A DNA stretch of 49,643 nt from an uncultured Gammaproteobacteria bacterium (GCA_913050035.1 CAJXAC010000009.1:1-49643), one strand, 5' to 3'; shown: positions 1 to 9,588, counted from the first letter of the stretch. The notes: generated by a model not told the origin, from the letters alone. Translations and numbers: made by a program.

Positions 1-54
1 ACCCAGGACCAACGGATTAAAAGTCCGGTGCTCTACCAACTGAGCTAACGACCC
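1..54 (-). tRNA. tRNA-Lys (anticodon TTT), 5' part only
   Basis: On the minus strand the gene begins at base 54 with GGGTCGTTAGCTCAGTTGG, the acceptor and D-arm sequence typical of bacterial tRNA-Lys. It continues through an anticodon arm with the loop CTTTTAA, whose anticodon TTT reads lysine AAA/AAG codons. The window edge cuts the gene inside the variable/T-arm region, so the T arm, the 3' acceptor strand and CCA are not visible. A promoter with a GC-rich discriminator lies just upstream. Confidence 0.95.
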
Positions 55-98
55 ATTTGCTGCCTACAAGGTTTTGGCATATCGGCGAGAAGGCGCGC

Positions 99-127
99 AT
101 TGTAGTCACCGTGACGAAGCGACACAA
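99..127 (-). promoter_or_regulatory. Sigma-70 type promoter for tRNA-Lys
   Basis: Read on the minus strand, a -35 element TTGTGT (122-127) is followed by exactly 17 bases and a -10 element TACAAT (99-104). The bases after the -10 are GCGCGCC, a GC-rich discriminator of the kind found at stable-RNA promoters under stringent control. Initiation near base 92 would give a leader of about 38 bases before the tRNA. The hexamers are seen directly; stringent control is inferred. Confidence 0.65.
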
Positions 128-190
128 GCCCAGCGTAGAAGGATTACACGGCCAATCTAGCCGCTACCAAAATTTCTCGTTTCACAACCA

Positions 191-880
191 CTAAGTCTTA
201 GCGTAACGCGTAAGATCTGCAGTTCCCGCCGCTTTGAATCCAGCACGGCGAATTTCGCAACTATCACATCGGCCACATGCCTCGCCGTCAGCTGTGGCCT
301 GATAGCACGACACGGTCAGCTGATAGGGCACAGCCAGTGCTGTCCCTGCAGCGATGATATCGCCCTTGGTAAGATCTATAAGTGGGGTATGGATCCGCAG
401 GGGATGACCCTCTACACCCGCCTTAGTGGCCAAATTGGCCATCGTTTCGAAAGCTGCAATGTATTCCGGGCGGCAATCCGGATAGCCCGAATAATCCACG
501 GCATTGACCCCGATGAAAATATCCCGAGCTTTAATCACTTCTGCCCAGGCCAGCGCCATGGACAGAAATACGGTATTGCGGGCGGGCACATAGGTCACTG
601 GGATGTCGTTAAGGTCAGAGTCATGGGCATCAGGAACGGCAATGTCACTGTCGGTTAATGCTGAGCCGCCAAACTGGCCTAAATCTATGTTCATTACCCG
701 GTGCTCCGTCGCTTGCAACGCATCCGCCACACGCTTAGCCGCGGTGAGTTCCGCCTGGCTACGCTGTCCATAATGAAAGGACAACGCGTAACAATTGAAG
801 TTCTGCTGCTGCGCCATAGCCAGCACGGTAGAGGAGTCCAAACCACCAGAAAGCAAAACCACCGCATTAGCTTGGGTCAT
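191..880 (-). CDS. queC: 7-cyano-7-deazaguanine synthase QueC
   Basis: QueC uses ATP to convert 7-carboxy-7-deazaguanine and ammonia to preQ0, a step in queuosine tRNA modification in the cytoplasm. The 229-residue protein has the PP-loop SGGLDSS at residues 11-17. A zinc site is formed by Cys192, 202, 205 and 208 near the C terminus, as expected for the family, and the length is normal. The ATG at 880 lies 18 bases after the queE stop, so queE and queC are probably cotranscribed at the end of the Tol-Pal operon. It is the last minus-strand gene before the tRNA-Lys promoter, and no clear terminator is visible after it. Confidence 0.97.
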   Translation of the reverse strand: MTQANAVVLLSGGLDSSTVLAMAQQQNFNCYALSFHYGQRSQAELTAAKRVADALQATEHRVMNIDLGQFGGSALTDSDIAVPDAHDSDLNDIPVTYVPARNTVFLSMALAWAEVIKARDIFIGVNAVDYSGYPDCRPEYIAAFETMANLATKAGVEGHPLRIHTPLIDLTKGDIIAAGTALAVPYQLTVSCYQATADGEACGRCDSCEIRRAGFKAAGTADLTRYAKT

Positions 881-898
881 GAAGATATCCTTTGCTCA

Positions 899-1573
899 TC
901 AACGTCCGGGCACATCGCCCCAGAGCAATTTATGTAATTGCATTTGCATACGCGCCGGCAACCGATCTGCAACAATCCAATCAGCAAGTTCGCTGGGTTC
1001 CAGCGCACCATGACTCGGCGAAAACAGCACATCAGCGACCCGATCAAACAACTGGTACTGGTCGCACTTGATGCGCGCCCAATCGTAGTCGCCACGACTG
1101 CAGACCACGAATTTGATCTGATCATGAGGCTGCAAGTGGGCAATATTGTCCCAAAGATTACGGTGTACCTCTGACGAGTCCGGGGTCTTTATATCCAACA
1201 CTTTGACAACTCTGGGATCCACCTGGTCTACAGGGAGCGCGCCGCTGGTTTCCAAAGACACCGCAAATTGGCGATCCACAAGCGCTGTCATGAGCGCAAA
1301 GACACCTGGCTGAGCTAAGGGTTCTCCGCCAGTAACGGTGACGCGGCTCACATTGTAATTGGCTACTTGCTCCAGTATGTCCGACAAGGTCTCGATTTGA
1401 CCGCCACTGAACGCGTAGGCGCTGTCGCAATATTGGCAGCGCAGCGGACAGCCGGTAAGCCGCACGAATACTGTTGGATATCCTACGGTATTGGCTTCGC
1501 CTTGCAGAGATAGAAAAATTTCTGTGATGCGCAGCGTCGTCTGATTGAGGTCATTAACCAAAGTTTCGGTCAC
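899..1573 (-). CDS. queE: 7-carboxy-7-deazaguanine synthase QueE (radical SAM)
   Basis: QueE rearranges 6-carboxytetrahydropterin to 7-carboxy-7-deazaguanine, the substrate of QueC, using a [4Fe-4S] cluster and S-adenosylmethionine. The 224-residue protein has the cluster motif C-x3-C-x2-C at Cys42, Cys46 and Cys49. That spacing is normal for QueE-type radical SAM proteins. A conserved N-terminal segment, EIFLSLQGE, and a TGGEP glycine-rich SAM-binding motif are also present. Its ATG overlaps the cpoB stop by four bases (1570-1573), which suggests translational coupling. The pairing with queC and position after cpoB match pseudomonads. Confidence 0.96.
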   Translation of the reverse strand: MTETLVNDLNQTTLRITEIFLSLQGEANTVGYPTVFVRLTGCPLRCQYCDSAYAFSGGQIETLSDILEQVANYNVSRVTVTGGEPLAQPGVFALMTALVDRQFAVSLETSGALPVDQVDPRVVKVLDIKTPDSSEVHRNLWDNIAHLQPHDQIKFVVCSRGDYDWARIKCDQYQLFDRVADVLFSPSHGALEPSELADWIVADRLPARMQMQLHKLLWGDVPGR

Positions 1574-2400
1574 TCGACACCCTTGACCATCACCTCTGCG
1601 TACTTCTTGGCCAGCGCCGCTGCCGGACTCTGCGAATGTTGGTCTTGAACCCGCTGCAGATACTCCAACGCTTGAGTATCGTCTCCGAGTCCTTGGTAGA
1701 CTACACCCAGCTTATAGAGCGCATCAGGTACTTTTTGGTGATCTGGGTAGAGATTGATTACCTGCATAAAGTTTTGCCGGGCTTCTTCACGCTGTTTTTG
1801 CGCCAAGAAGAGCTCTCCCAACCAATAAAAAGCGTTGGGCGTAAACTGGCCGTTGGGGTAATCAATAATTAATTGCTGGAAACCTTGAATCGACTCGTCA
1901 AACTGGCGCGCCCGCATAAACTCTATTGCCTGCGTGTAGGCTTCGCGCTCCGTAGCAGCGCCTACCGCCGTCACTCCAGTCGCTACAACCGCCGTCTGCG
2001 AGTCTGCAGTTTGCGGGGCCGGTTGCGGCTGCCCTGCCGCCAGCGCCGCCAGTCGCTGATCGAGATCTAAATATTGGTCTTGTTGACCCTTTTGCAGCCG
2101 CTGCAACAGATACTGTTGCTCCTCAAGTTGCCCTCTAAGTTCCTGAACTTCTTGTTGCAATAACTGCAGCTGGTAGAACAAGCCCGACAGTGATGAACCG
2201 CCGGCGTTTATCTCCGCTGCTTGAGCGGTCGGGAGCTGAGATGGCAGTGGACTCTGGGAGCTAGTCGTAGCGGCAGAATTGGCCGCCTGTATTGATTCCT
2301 CTACAGGCACAGCTGCCTGAGCGGGTTGATACAAAAGCAGTATTGCCGCACAGCTGCAAAGAATGATGCAGACACGACTTTTGGATGTAGATGCGGACAA
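1570..2400 (-). CDS. cpoB: Cell division coordinator CpoB (YbgF), Tol-Pal associated
   Basis: This periplasmic protein links peptidoglycan synthesis to outer-membrane constriction by interacting with TolA and PBP1B in E. coli. The 276 residues begin with a signal peptide (about 1-29, ending AQA). A Gln/Leu-rich coiled coil follows at roughly 70-118, the trimerisation segment. A linker leads to C-terminal TPR repeats from about 150, including YPNGQFTPNAFYWLGELFL and a second similar unit. The length is usual for the family. The stop overlaps the queE start. A 9-bp stem-loop lies between pal and this gene and may affect expression. Confidence 0.93.
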   Translation of the reverse strand: MSASTSKSRVCIILCSCAAILLLYQPAQAAVPVEESIQAANSAATTSSQSPLPSQLPTAQAAEINAGGSSLSGLFYQLQLLQQEVQELRGQLEEQQYLLQRLQKGQQDQYLDLDQRLAALAAGQPQPAPQTADSQTAVVATGVTAVGAATEREAYTQAIEFMRARQFDESIQGFQQLIIDYPNGQFTPNAFYWLGELFLAQKQREEARQNFMQVINLYPDHQKVPDALYKLGVVYQGLGDDTQALEYLQRVQDQHSQSPAAALAKKYAEVMVKGVE

Positions 2401-2457
2401 CGGCAGTTCTCTACGAATCGTCTATTAGGACTGGTTTTGTAAACACCGACCGAAGCT

Positions 2458-2479
2458 TGGCCTGCCTCTCGGCAGGCCA
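2458..2479 (-). terminator. Stem-loop between pal and cpoB
   Basis: TGGCCTGCC (2458-2466) and GGCAGGCCA (2471-2479) form a perfect 9-bp stem closed by a four-base loop, in the 89-bp gap after pal. No T-run follows on either strand, so it is not a full intrinsic terminator. It may be an attenuator or mRNA-stabilising hairpin that sets pal above cpoB. The stem is seen directly; the role is inferred. Confidence 0.5.
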
Positions 2480-2489
2480 CACTATTTGG

Positions 2490-3026
2490 TTACCGGTAGG
2501 AAAGTACCGCGCGGCGATTGAGTGCCCATGCGGACTCAGTATGACCTGGGTCTGCCGGTCTTTCTTCACCAAAACTTACCGTTTCGATTTGTCGCGATCG
2601 AACACCCGCTGACGTCAGGAATGACTTAACCACTTCGGCTCTACGTTCCCCAAGAGCTAGGTTGTATTCTCGCGTGCCGCGTTCGTCACAATGGCCTTCG
2701 ATTACTACGCTCTTGTCAGCATTACGACGCAATATTTGCGCGTGCATTTCGAGCGCCGCTAAATCTGCCGGATTGAGTACGGCTGTGTCATAACCGAAGT
2801 AAAAACTTCGAGACAGCGGACGCCCACTCGCATCAACTGGCGTAATGCCATCATCGGCAAAATCTGATGGTTCTTCGGCTTCCTCTACCGGTGCTGCCGC
2901 TACCGGCGGTTCTGATACAGGCTCTTGCTGGTCTACTGGCGCTGTAGCTGTGCTCGAACATCCGCCGATGACGATGGCTGCTAACAACAAAGCAATTAAA
3001 CCTGAGAGTCGATTACTACTGAGCAT
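2490..3026 (-). CDS. pal: Peptidoglycan-associated lipoprotein Pal
   Basis: Pal is an outer-membrane lipoprotein that binds meso-diaminopimelate in peptidoglycan and TolB, tethering the outer membrane during division. The 178-residue precursor has a lipoprotein signal with lipobox VIGGC, giving Cys23 as the lipidated residue. A Pro/Glu/Ala-rich linker reaches about residue 70. An OmpA-type domain follows (about 73-178) with the peptidoglycan-binding segment EGHCDERGTREYNLALGERR. GGAG is positioned nine bases before the ATG. It lies between tolB and cpoB as in other gammaproteobacteria. Confidence 0.97.
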   Translation of the reverse strand: MLSSNRLSGLIALLLAAIVIGGCSSTATAPVDQQEPVSEPPVAAAPVEEAEEPSDFADDGITPVDASGRPLSRSFYFGYDTAVLNPADLAALEMHAQILRRNADKSVVIEGHCDERGTREYNLALGERRAEVVKSFLTSAGVRSRQIETVSFGEERPADPGHTESAWALNRRAVLSYR

Positions 3027-3137
3027 TTCTGGCTTCTCCTACTGTGCGTTCCACGCAGACTGGCCGACTAAAGGATTTCTGTCTTCTGCCGCCCCTAGCG
3101 TGCCCTAAAATTATGACACATATCAATCAACAACGTT

Positions 3138-4502
3138 TTAATCAACAACGTTCTGTAAAAAAGGCGACCATGCGGGTTCACGCACGTCTCCTACGGAAGA
3201 TGGCAACCGGTACTTTACCCGACCGTCAATCGATACCACCCCGAGTATACCCCGCCCTTGGTACTGTGTGGCATAAATTAGCATGGATCCGTTCGGCGAC
3301 AATGATGGCGATTCATCCAGGTTCGTTTGCGTTAATACGAGGATATTGTCCCGCTCGAGGTCCTGCCAAGCGATATGAAAGACGCCGTCGCGCCGATGCA
3401 CGAAAACTAAATGCTGACCGTCAGGCAAGAGCCGCGCGCGCGCATTGTAATCGCCAACAAAGGTGAGACGTTCAACGAAGTTGGTGGCTAATTCAACCTG
3501 ATATATTTGCGGTCGGCCACCCCGATCCGAGGTAAAGATGAGTCGTTCGCCATCTGGCGACCAGGACGGCTCCGTGTCGATCGCCCGGTGGCGCGTAATG
3601 CGACGCAATTTGCGCGTCTGTAGATTCATGGTGAAAATCTCTGGATCCCCATCCCGCGACAAGACCATGGCAAGATGTCGCCCGTCTGGTGAGAACACAG
3701 GCGATCCATTAATGCCACGAAATGCTGTCAATTGCTCACGGTAAGGCCCGTCGACGTCCTGTAAAATAATACTCGGGCGACCGGTTTCGAAGGAAACGTA
3801 GGCCACGCGCTGGCCATCCGGCGCCCAACTTGCGGAAAGAATCGGCTGCGGCGAAGAGAACAGGGTGCGCGCGCGCTGCCCGTCTGCATCGGCGATCTCC
3901 AGCCGATAGCGTGCGTCGGGGGTCCCGGCATTCTGTGCCAGCACGTACATAATCTTGCTCGAGAAAGCGCCACGTACGCCAGTGATTTCAGCATAAATAA
4001 TGTCGGCAATTTGATGTGCAGCATCCCGCCACTGATCTACCCCGATCAGATACTCTCTGGCCCGTAATTGGCGCCGGCCCGCCACATCGTAGAGTTCAAA
4101 ACTCATTCGCATCGAGTCGTTCCGCAACGCCTCTACTCTGCCGATCACCAAGTACGCGGTTCTTAAGATGCGCCAATCACGATAAAACACCTCACTGCTG
4201 CGCGCTGGCAACGACAACATATTTTCTTTCGCCATGGGATCAAATTGGCCGCTGCGCGCCAGATCAAAGGCAACAATGTCCGACGGATTTGGCAGGTCAT
4301 TAAGAGCGGCGGCATTAGCAGCACTGTTCACATCAATAGCAAAAGGCACGACCGCGATTCGAATTGGCTCGTCTACCCCGCGATCGATAATGATCGTATC
4401 TAAGGAATTTTCCGCGTGCGCATTAGACGCCAGCACCATAACAGTCAGTAACCAGCCGGCGGTTCTCATCAGTGCCCGGATCCCTTGCATAACCTTTTTC
4501 AT
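3138..4502 (-). CDS. tolB: Tol-Pal system protein TolB
   Basis: TolB is the periplasmic shuttle of the Tol system; its beta-propeller binds Pal and its N terminus binds TolA. The 454-residue precursor has a signal peptide ending near residue 30 (AHA). An alpha/beta N-terminal domain (about 35-170) precedes a six-bladed propeller with recurrent blade motifs of the kind SPDGxxLA and [17 protein letters not shown]. Length and order are normal. A second in-frame ATG at codon 5 is an alternative start, but both give an intact signal peptide. Gaps of 70 bp to tolA and 111 bp to pal are longer than the tight tolQ-tolR-tolA spacing. Confidence 0.97.
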   Translation of the reverse strand: MKKVMQGIRALMRTAGWLLTVMVLASNAHAENSLDTIIIDRGVDEPIRIAVVPFAIDVNSAANAAALNDLPNPSDIVAFDLARSGQFDPMAKENMLSLPARSSEVFYRDWRILRTAYLVIGRVEALRNDSMRMSFELYDVAGRRQLRAREYLIGVDQWRDAAHQIADIIYAEITGVRGAFSSKIMYVLAQNAGTPDARYRLEIADADGQRARTLFSSPQPILSASWAPDGQRVAYVSFETGRPSIILQDVDGPYREQLTAFRGINGSPVFSPDGRHLAMVLSRDGDPEIFTMNLQTRKLRRITRHRAIDTEPSWSPDGERLIFTSDRGGRPQIYQVELATNFVERLTFVGDYNARARLLPDGQHLVFVHRRDGVFHIAWQDLERDNILVLTQTNLDESPSLSPNGSMLIYATQYQGRGILGVVSIDGRVKYRLPSSVGDVREPAWSPFLQNVVD

Positions 4503-4572
4503 CCAATGTAATTCGTTATTTCTTCAACAGCGGTTCTATCACCACAACAGTAGCGTGACAATACGGGGTACC

Positions 4573-5295
4573 CTAACGCAATAAATCTTCGGGCTGGAAC
4601 AAAAAATAAAAGCGCCTGAAGTAACGCTCAAATTGCGAATTATTGTCTGGCACGGGGAACCGTCTGGCCTGACGGACAGCCTGCTCCGCCGCCTGATCAA
4701 ATGCCGCATTACCTGACCCCTCGACCACTGCGACCGAGATCACCTCGCCAGTCGGGATTAATTCCACCAACAACCGTGCCGACATGCCATTGCGGGCACT
4801 GGGCGGGCGGCTCCAATTTTGCCGCACCAATTCGTAAATTTCCGCGCGATACGACTGCGCGATCTGGGCCTCCTCGTCACGCAGCAAGCTTACCGACTCT
4901 CGCTCCAATGACTGCTCTAATGCTGCATCTGCCATATCACCCAGGGCCGCCAACTGCAGTCGCCGTCGTTCCGCAGCCTCGGCCTCGGCCGCCTTTTTGC
5001 GCGCAGCTGCAGCTTTGGCTTTCTCCGCTGTGCTGGGTTGTTTTGTTGCAGAAGGTTTAGGGGTCTTTTTAGCTTTAGCCGTCACGGCAGCAGGCTTTGG
5101 CTGAGGCTTGGGTGCTGGCGCTGCCGGCTTGGCGGGCGCTTGCATAACGATCAAGCTCGCGTTTACTACCTGGGGTTTTATCACGTCGGCTATTTTCGGC
5201 GCGGGCGTCCAGCCTTGCAGCAACATCGCTGCGGCGACCAAGTGCACTAACAGCGCCAGCACTAACGGCAGGCTGTAATCGCGAATCCAAACCAC
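4573..5295 (-). CDS. tolA: Tol-Pal system protein TolA
   Basis: TolA spans the periplasm from the TolQ-TolR motor to TolB/Pal and transmits the proton-driven pull. A GTG start at 5295 is four bases after the tolR stop. The 240 residues comprise a membrane anchor (about 8-29, with the conserved Ser-His face SLPLVLALLVH), a Lys/Pro/Ala-rich then Ala/Glu/Lys-rich helical stalk (about 50-120), and a C-terminal TonB/TolA fold (about 145-240). It is much shorter than the E. coli protein of about 420 residues because the stalk is reduced. Short TolA proteins are common outside enterics. Confidence 0.93.
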   Translation of the reverse strand: MVWIRDYSLPLVLALLVHLVAAAMLLQGWTPAPKIADVIKPQVVNASLIVMQAPAKPAAPAPKPQPKPAAVTAKAKKTPKPSATKQPSTAEKAKAAAARKKAAEAEAAERRRLQLAALGDMADAALEQSLERESVSLLRDEEAQIAQSYRAEIYELVRQNWSRPPSARNGMSARLLVELIPTGEVISVAVVEGSGNAAFDQAAEQAVRQARRFPVPDNNSQFERYFRRFYFLFQPEDLLR

Positions 5296-5299
5296 GGCG

Positions 5300-5746
5300 T
5301 TAACGACCTATCTGTTCGGGAGGATCGGTGATCAGTCCCACGCTCTGCGCCCCTGCCTTCTGCAAAACCGTCATAACGCGGACTACTTCTCCATAGTTAA
5401 GCGATTGATCCGCTTTTATGTATACCGGCACCTCCGGCCGCGCCCGCAGAATTTTCGCAGCCTGTTCTTGTAAGGAAAATATCGTAACCCGGGTACCATT
5501 ATTCCCGGCCTTACTGGTCGCCACGGCACCAGTATTCATAAATAAAGCACCATCGCCTCGCATAGACACCACCAAGGGATCATTTTCCGTATCCGTTATC
5601 GCTTCGGAGGGCGCTTCTGGAAGGTCTACGTTAACGCCCTGAGTCAGTAACGGGGCAGTAGCCATAAAGATCACCAACAGCACCAACATCACATCAATGT
5701 AGGGCACCACATTGATCTCTGACATTGGCTTACGTCGCGTGGCCAT
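5300..5746 (-). CDS. tolR: Tol-Pal system protein TolR
   Basis: TolR is the ExbD-like stator partner of TolQ and binds peptidoglycan. The 148-residue protein has a short cytoplasmic N terminus with the motif MSEINVVPYIDVMLVLLVIF. It also has one transmembrane helix (about 17-37) carrying the proton-path Asp18 and a periplasmic ExbD domain. It lies 12 bp after tolQ and 4 bp before tolA, clearly within one transcript. Length is normal (E. coli 142). Confidence 0.96.
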   Translation of the reverse strand: MATRRKPMSEINVVPYIDVMLVLLVIFMATAPLLTQGVNVDLPEAPSEAITDTENDPLVVSMRGDGALFMNTGAVATSKAGNNGTRVTIFSLQEQAAKILRARPEVPVYIKADQSLNYGEVVRVMTVLQKAGAQSVGLITDPPEQIGR

Positions 5747-5758
5747 CTGGGGTACGTC

Positions 5759-6445
5759 CTACTGCTGGGTCGCTTGGGCGTGGGCGGCACGATGCAAGAT
5801 ACTGGTAACTTCATCGCTGAATGCTTCAAACCGTTTCATTAATCCCTCAACCCGAGCCGCAAATCGGTTATATGCAATGACCGCTGGAATCGCAGCAAAC
5901 AATCCCATAGCAGTTGCCACCAACGCTTCTGAAATACCAGGTGCTACCGACGCTAAGGTGGCCTGACTCATATTCGCGAGCGAGCGAAACGAATTCATTA
6001 TCCCCCAGACGGTGCCGAACAAGCCAACATAGGGCGATGTCGAACCCACCGTTGCGAGAAATGGCAAATGAGTTTCCAAACGCGATTCCTCGCGCATTAA
6101 GGCTACTCGCATGGCCCGCTGGACACCCTGCATAATAGCCTCGGCATCCGCGCCCGCTTGGTCAGCCAAACGCGTATATTCACGGAATCCAACGACAAAT
6201 AGATTTTCAATACTGTTGAGGTTGTCTTCTTGTATGAGCTCTGAATACAACTCGCGCAAGTCGACTCCCGACCAAAAATGGTCTTCGAAGGCATCAAGTT
6301 CATTAAGTGTGCGCCGCAGTAATAGCCAGCGCTGAAAGATCATCATCCAACTGACTAACGACGCCAGCGCTAGCAGTCCCATAACGATCTGTACCAGCAG
6401 CGTCGCGTTGACAATTAACTCATATATCGAAATCTGTTCTGGCAC
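5759..6445 (-). CDS. tolQ: Tol-Pal system protein TolQ
   Basis: TolQ forms the pentameric inner-membrane proton channel that energises TolA with TolR. The GTG-started protein of 228 residues has the MotA/ExbB architecture. One helix is near the N terminus (about 12-36), followed by a cytoplasmic segment and a helix pair (about 125-150 and 160-185). The conserved stretch FLATVGSTSPYVGLFGTVWG is present. It is the first gene of the tol set here. The usual upstream acyl-CoA thioesterase gene ybgC is absent, and a 150-bp gap separates it from ruvB. Confidence 0.96.
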   Translation of the reverse strand: MPEQISIYELIVNATLLVQIVMGLLALASLVSWMMIFQRWLLLRRTLNELDAFEDHFWSGVDLRELYSELIQEDNLNSIENLFVVGFREYTRLADQAGADAEAIMQGVQRAMRVALMREESRLETHLPFLATVGSTSPYVGLFGTVWGIMNSFRSLANMSQATLASVAPGISEALVATAMGLFAAIPAVIAYNRFAARVEGLMKRFEAFSDEVTSILHRAAHAQATQQ

Positions 6446-6595
6446 TGAAGAATCCTTGTCGCTGTTTTACTCGGTTATCACTTTGGTAAATCTTAAATGT
6501 TCTCTCGAGTCGCCGCTTATGGGTCTACTGCCGATGTTTTGTGCTCTGTGGCACAACGATACCAATAGCAACGCCTGTAGCGAATGTTTTCCTTC

Positions 6596-7660
6596 CTACT
6601 CTGGCAAATTAGGAATCTGCTGCTGACGATTTTCGTGGGCCAAACTGTCACTCCTCTCCGGCACATCGAGGCCTAGATGCAAAAAGCACTTTGGCGTTGC
6701 GACACGGCCACGCGGCGTACGCACCAAGTATCCTTGCTGAATCAAATACGGCTCAATAACGTCCTCTATCGTGCCTTTTTCTTCGCTGATCGCCGCGGCC
6801 ACAGCGTCTAGACCGACCGGCCCGCCGCCAAATTGCTCGACAATTGCGGCCATCAGGCGCCTATCCATAGTATCGAAACCTTCTTTATCCACATTGAGCA
6901 TATTAAGGGCGGCGTCAGCGATTTGCGCAGTGACGACACCATCACCCTTTACTTGGGCGTAGTCACGGACTCTGCGCAACAGTCGGTTACTGATGCGCGG
7001 CGTGCCGCGAGAGCGACGGGAAATTTCCTCAGCACCGGCGGCTTCCATTGGCAGTTCGAGCTTTGCCGCCGATCTGCTAACGATCTGGGTTAACTCTTCA
7101 ATACTGTAAAACTCAAGCCGTTGGACGATGCCAAAGCGATCACGCAGTGGGCTTGTTAACAGGCCCGCGCGCGTGGTTGCGCCAACCAGGGTAAACGGCT
7201 GCAGCTCAAGTTTCAGCGAACGCGCCGCAGGGCCTTCACCGATCAATATATCGAGCTGAAAGTCCTCCATTGCCGGGTACAAAATTTCTTCCACCACCGG
7301 GCTTAAACGGTGTATCTCATCAATAAACAGCACATCACCTGGATCCAAATTGCTCAGCATGGCTGCCAAATCGCCGGGTTTTTCCAACACCGGGCCAGAG
7401 GTCGATTTTATCGCGGCGCCCATCTCGCGGGCCATGATGTTGGCGAGTGTGGTTTTACCCAATCCCGGAGGTCCAAAGATCAGGGTGTGATCTAACGATT
7501 CACCACGCTGCTGAGCCGCTTCGATGAAGATCTGCATCTGCTCTTTAACCGCTTGCTGTCCGATATAGTCGCTCAGCTCTTGGGGGCGGAGCGCACGATC
7601 AAACCGCGCGTCGTTGCTATCCTTTGTCGGCGAAGAAAACCGATCCGGCTCAATGCTCAT
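6596..7660 (-). CDS. ruvB: Holliday junction DNA helicase RuvB
   Basis: RuvB is the hexameric AAA+ motor that drives branch migration with RuvA. The 354-residue protein has Walker A GPPGLGKT at 63-70 and Walker B DEIH at 114-117. It also has a sensor-1 region, an arginine-finger region (SPLRDRFG) and the C-terminal winged-helix segment with TPRGR. Its ATG overlaps the ruvA stop by four bases. Length is close to other gammaproteobacterial RuvB proteins. Confidence 0.98.
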   Translation of the reverse strand: MSIEPDRFSSPTKDSNDARFDRALRPQELSDYIGQQAVKEQMQIFIEAAQQRGESLDHTLIFGPPGLGKTTLANIMAREMGAAIKSTSGPVLEKPGDLAAMLSNLDPGDVLFIDEIHRLSPVVEEILYPAMEDFQLDILIGEGPAARSLKLELQPFTLVGATTRAGLLTSPLRDRFGIVQRLEFYSIEELTQIVSRSAAKLELPMEAAGAEEISRRSRGTPRISNRLLRRVRDYAQVKGDGVVTAQIADAALNMLNVDKEGFDTMDRRLMAAIVEQFGGGPVGLDAVAAAISEEKGTIEDVIEPYLIQQGYLVRTPRGRVATPKCFLHLGLDVPERSDSLAHENRQQQIPNLPE

Positions 7661-8304
7661 AGGCTGCTTCCTCCGCGCGCGAACTGCCTCAAGGCCATAG
7701 ATACAAGCTGTTCCGGCGTCGCTGGTTGGTCGGTGTCCCCAGCCTGGGCTGCACTCTGCAACTGGCTAATCATTTGCTGAGCCTGCGCAGGTTTATAGCC
7801 CAAGGCCACCAGGGCATCTTGAGCGTCCTGGCTGGTCGACTGCAGGGAGCCGGCGATCAAGCCGCTTGCTAGCGGTTCGGCGTTGCCAGGCAATAGGCTG
7901 TGCAATTTCGACTTTAGTTCAACCATCAGCCGCTCAGCAGTTTTTTTACCCACACCCGGCACATTCGTCAGCACGCCCACATCATTATTCTGCACCGCTA
8001 CTGCCAACATTGAGGGGTCCAGTGACGAAATAATAGCCAGTGCCAGCTTCGGACCAACGCCATTGATTTTGACAAAGGTACGAAATAACTCTCGCTCTGC
8101 GGTATCGCAGAAACCAAACAGCAGTTGCGCATCTTCGCGCACCACGAAGTGGGTGCTCAGGGTGATGGACTGTCCAATAGCCGGTGCGGTAGCCAGAACG
8201 TTCGTGCTGACCTCTAATTCGTATCCGACACCGCCAACATCCACCATCAAGGCCGCTTTTTCAGCATCAATTTCAATCAGTGCGCCTGTGAGTCTGCCAA
8301 TCAA
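7657..8304 (-). CDS. ruvA: Holliday junction DNA helicase subunit RuvA
   Basis: RuvA binds the four-way junction as a tetramer and loads RuvB. RuvA proteins begin at M-I-G-R-L. Here the same sequence is preceded by TTG at 8304, so TTG is taken as the start, 13 bp after the ruvC stop and giving 215 residues. No ATG lies nearby in frame. An upstream in-frame start would run deep into ruvC. The OB-fold domain, two helix-hairpin-helix motifs (including [15 protein letters not shown] and [13 protein letters not shown]) and the RuvB-binding C-terminal domain are all visible. The ribosome-binding site is weak. Confidence 0.93.
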   Translation of the reverse strand: MIGRLTGALIEIDAEKAALMVDVGGVGYELEVSTNVLATAPAIGQSITLSTHFVVREDAQLLFGFCDTAERELFRTFVKINGVGPKLALAIISSLDPSMLAVAVQNNDVGVLTNVPGVGKKTAERLMVELKSKLHSLLPGNAEPLASGLIAGSLQSTSQDAQDALVALGYKPAQAQQMISQLQSAAQAGDTDQPATPEQLVSMALRQFARGGSSL

Positions 8305-8317
8305 TAGGTCATTCCAG

Positions 8318-8812
8318 TTAGCTGACGAGTTGGCAAGTATTGACGTGGCACAGAGCAATCGCAAGCGCATCTGCTGCATCTGCCTGGGGCGCGCCGGGTA
8401 GCTTCAGCAAAATTCTGACCATATGCGCCACCTGCTCTTTGCTGCCACGGCCAGTTCCAACCAAAGATTGCTTGACCCGCTTGGCGGCATATTCGTGAAC
8501 CGGCAATTCCCCCGCAACAGCCGCGGCAATTGCCACACCTCGCGCTTGTCCAAGCTTGAGGGCTGAGGACGCGTTCTTAGCAAGAAACACTTCTTCAATA
8601 GCAAGTTCGGTAGGATTAAATTGATCTATTAACTCGCTCACACCCCGGTAAATGATACCCAGGCGCTGGGGCATATCGCCGATTTCTGCCTTTATGCAAC
8701 CGCTAGCAACGTACCCGACGCTACGGTCGCGCACCGCTAACAGCCCATATCCTGTGCGCCGAGAACCGGGATCAATGCCGAGCACAAGGCGCTGTTCAGT
8801 CATCTGTGACAT
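8318..8812 (-). CDS. ruvC: Crossover junction endodeoxyribonuclease RuvC
   Basis: RuvC resolves Holliday junctions by paired nicks using two metal ions. The 164-residue protein has the catalytic Asp14 in [13 protein letters not shown] and a second acidic site in [11 protein letters not shown]. The C-terminal acidic pair appears in [12 protein letters not shown]. It is the first gene of ruvCAB, 38 bp downstream of yebC. An in-frame ATG three codons later is an alternative start; neither has a strong Shine-Dalgarno. Confidence 0.97.
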   Translation of the reverse strand: MSQMTEQRLVLGIDPGSRRTGYGLLAVRDRSVGYVASGCIKAEIGDMPQRLGIIYRGVSELIDQFNPTELAIEEVFLAKNASSALKLGQARGVAIAAAVAGELPVHEYAAKRVKQSLVGTGRGSKEQVAHMVRILLKLPGAPQADAADALAIALCHVNTCQLVS

Positions 8813-8850
8813 GCTGCATTGCAGCTTTATTTACTGATCGCGGGGCGCGT

Positions 8851-9588
8851 CTACTCGTACGCTGCGTCTGGGAATTGGCCATTGCTGTAGACCTCTTGGA
8901 CATCGTCTAGATCTTCAAGGACATCAATCAACTTAAGCACTTTTTGCGCTTGCTCAACATCACACTCGCTGGTGTTAGAGGCCAGCATGGTCACTTCCGA
9001 ATGATCCGGCGGTAGCCCCGCACTGGCCAACTTCTCGCTGACCTGTCCCAAGCTCTCCCAGGATGTGGTGACCGTTATGCCGCCTTCCTCATCGCTCTCA
9101 ACATCTTCCGCTCCTGCATCCAGCGCCAATTCCATGACCTGCTCTTCGTCTTGCCCCGGAGCGTAGTTGATTACACCAAGCCGATTGAACAAGTAGGCGA
9201 CAGAGCCGTCTGTGCCAAGATTGCCGCCATGCTTACTAAACGCGTGTCGGACTTCAGCAACGGTGCGATTACGATTATCTGTCATCGCCTCAACCAGAAT
9301 GGCAACGCCACCAGAGGCATAGCCTTCGTACACCAACTCCTCGACGTCATTGCCTTCGCCACCACCAGCACCGCGCTGCACAGCCCTATCAATAGTGTCT
9401 TTCGGCATATTAGCCGCTAGCGCTTTGTCCACCGCTGCGCGCAGTCGCGGGTTGTCGTCAACCACGCCACCGCCCAGCCGCGCAGCAACGGTAATCTCAC
9501 GGATAAGTTTAGTGTAAAGCTTGCCGCGTTTTTTATCTTGCGCCGCTTTGCGATGCTTAATATTTGCCCATTTACTATGACCGGCCAT
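8851..9588 (-). CDS. yebC: YebC/PmpR family protein
   Basis: YebC-family proteins were long annotated as transcriptional regulators. Members are now also linked to relief of ribosome stalling at proline-rich stretches, and this protein's role cannot be settled from sequence. The 245-residue product begins [18 protein letters not shown], the family hallmark, and carries all three alpha/beta domains. The ATG at 9588 was chosen because AAGGAGG sits eight bases upstream; an in-frame TTG two codons earlier lacks such support. The order aspS-yebC-ruvC is a classic proteobacterial arrangement. Confidence 0.96.
   Translation of the reverse strand: MAGHSKWANIKHRKAAQDKKRGKLYTKLIREITVAARLGGGVVDDNPRLRAAVDKALAANMPKDTIDRAVQRGAGGGEGNDVEELVYEGYASGGVAILVEAMTDNRNRTVAEVRHAFSKHGGNLGTDGSVAYLFNRLGVINYAPGQDEEQVMELALDAGAEDVESDEEGGITVTTSWESLGQVSEKLASAGLPPDHSEVTMLASNTSECDVEQAQKVLKLIDVLEDLDDVQEVYSNGQFPDAAYE

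Noticed and set aside
6446-6595. Frameshifted ybgC remnant
   Set aside because: The gap is only 150 bp and no frame shows HotDog thioesterase sequence such as the family's catalytic Asp region.
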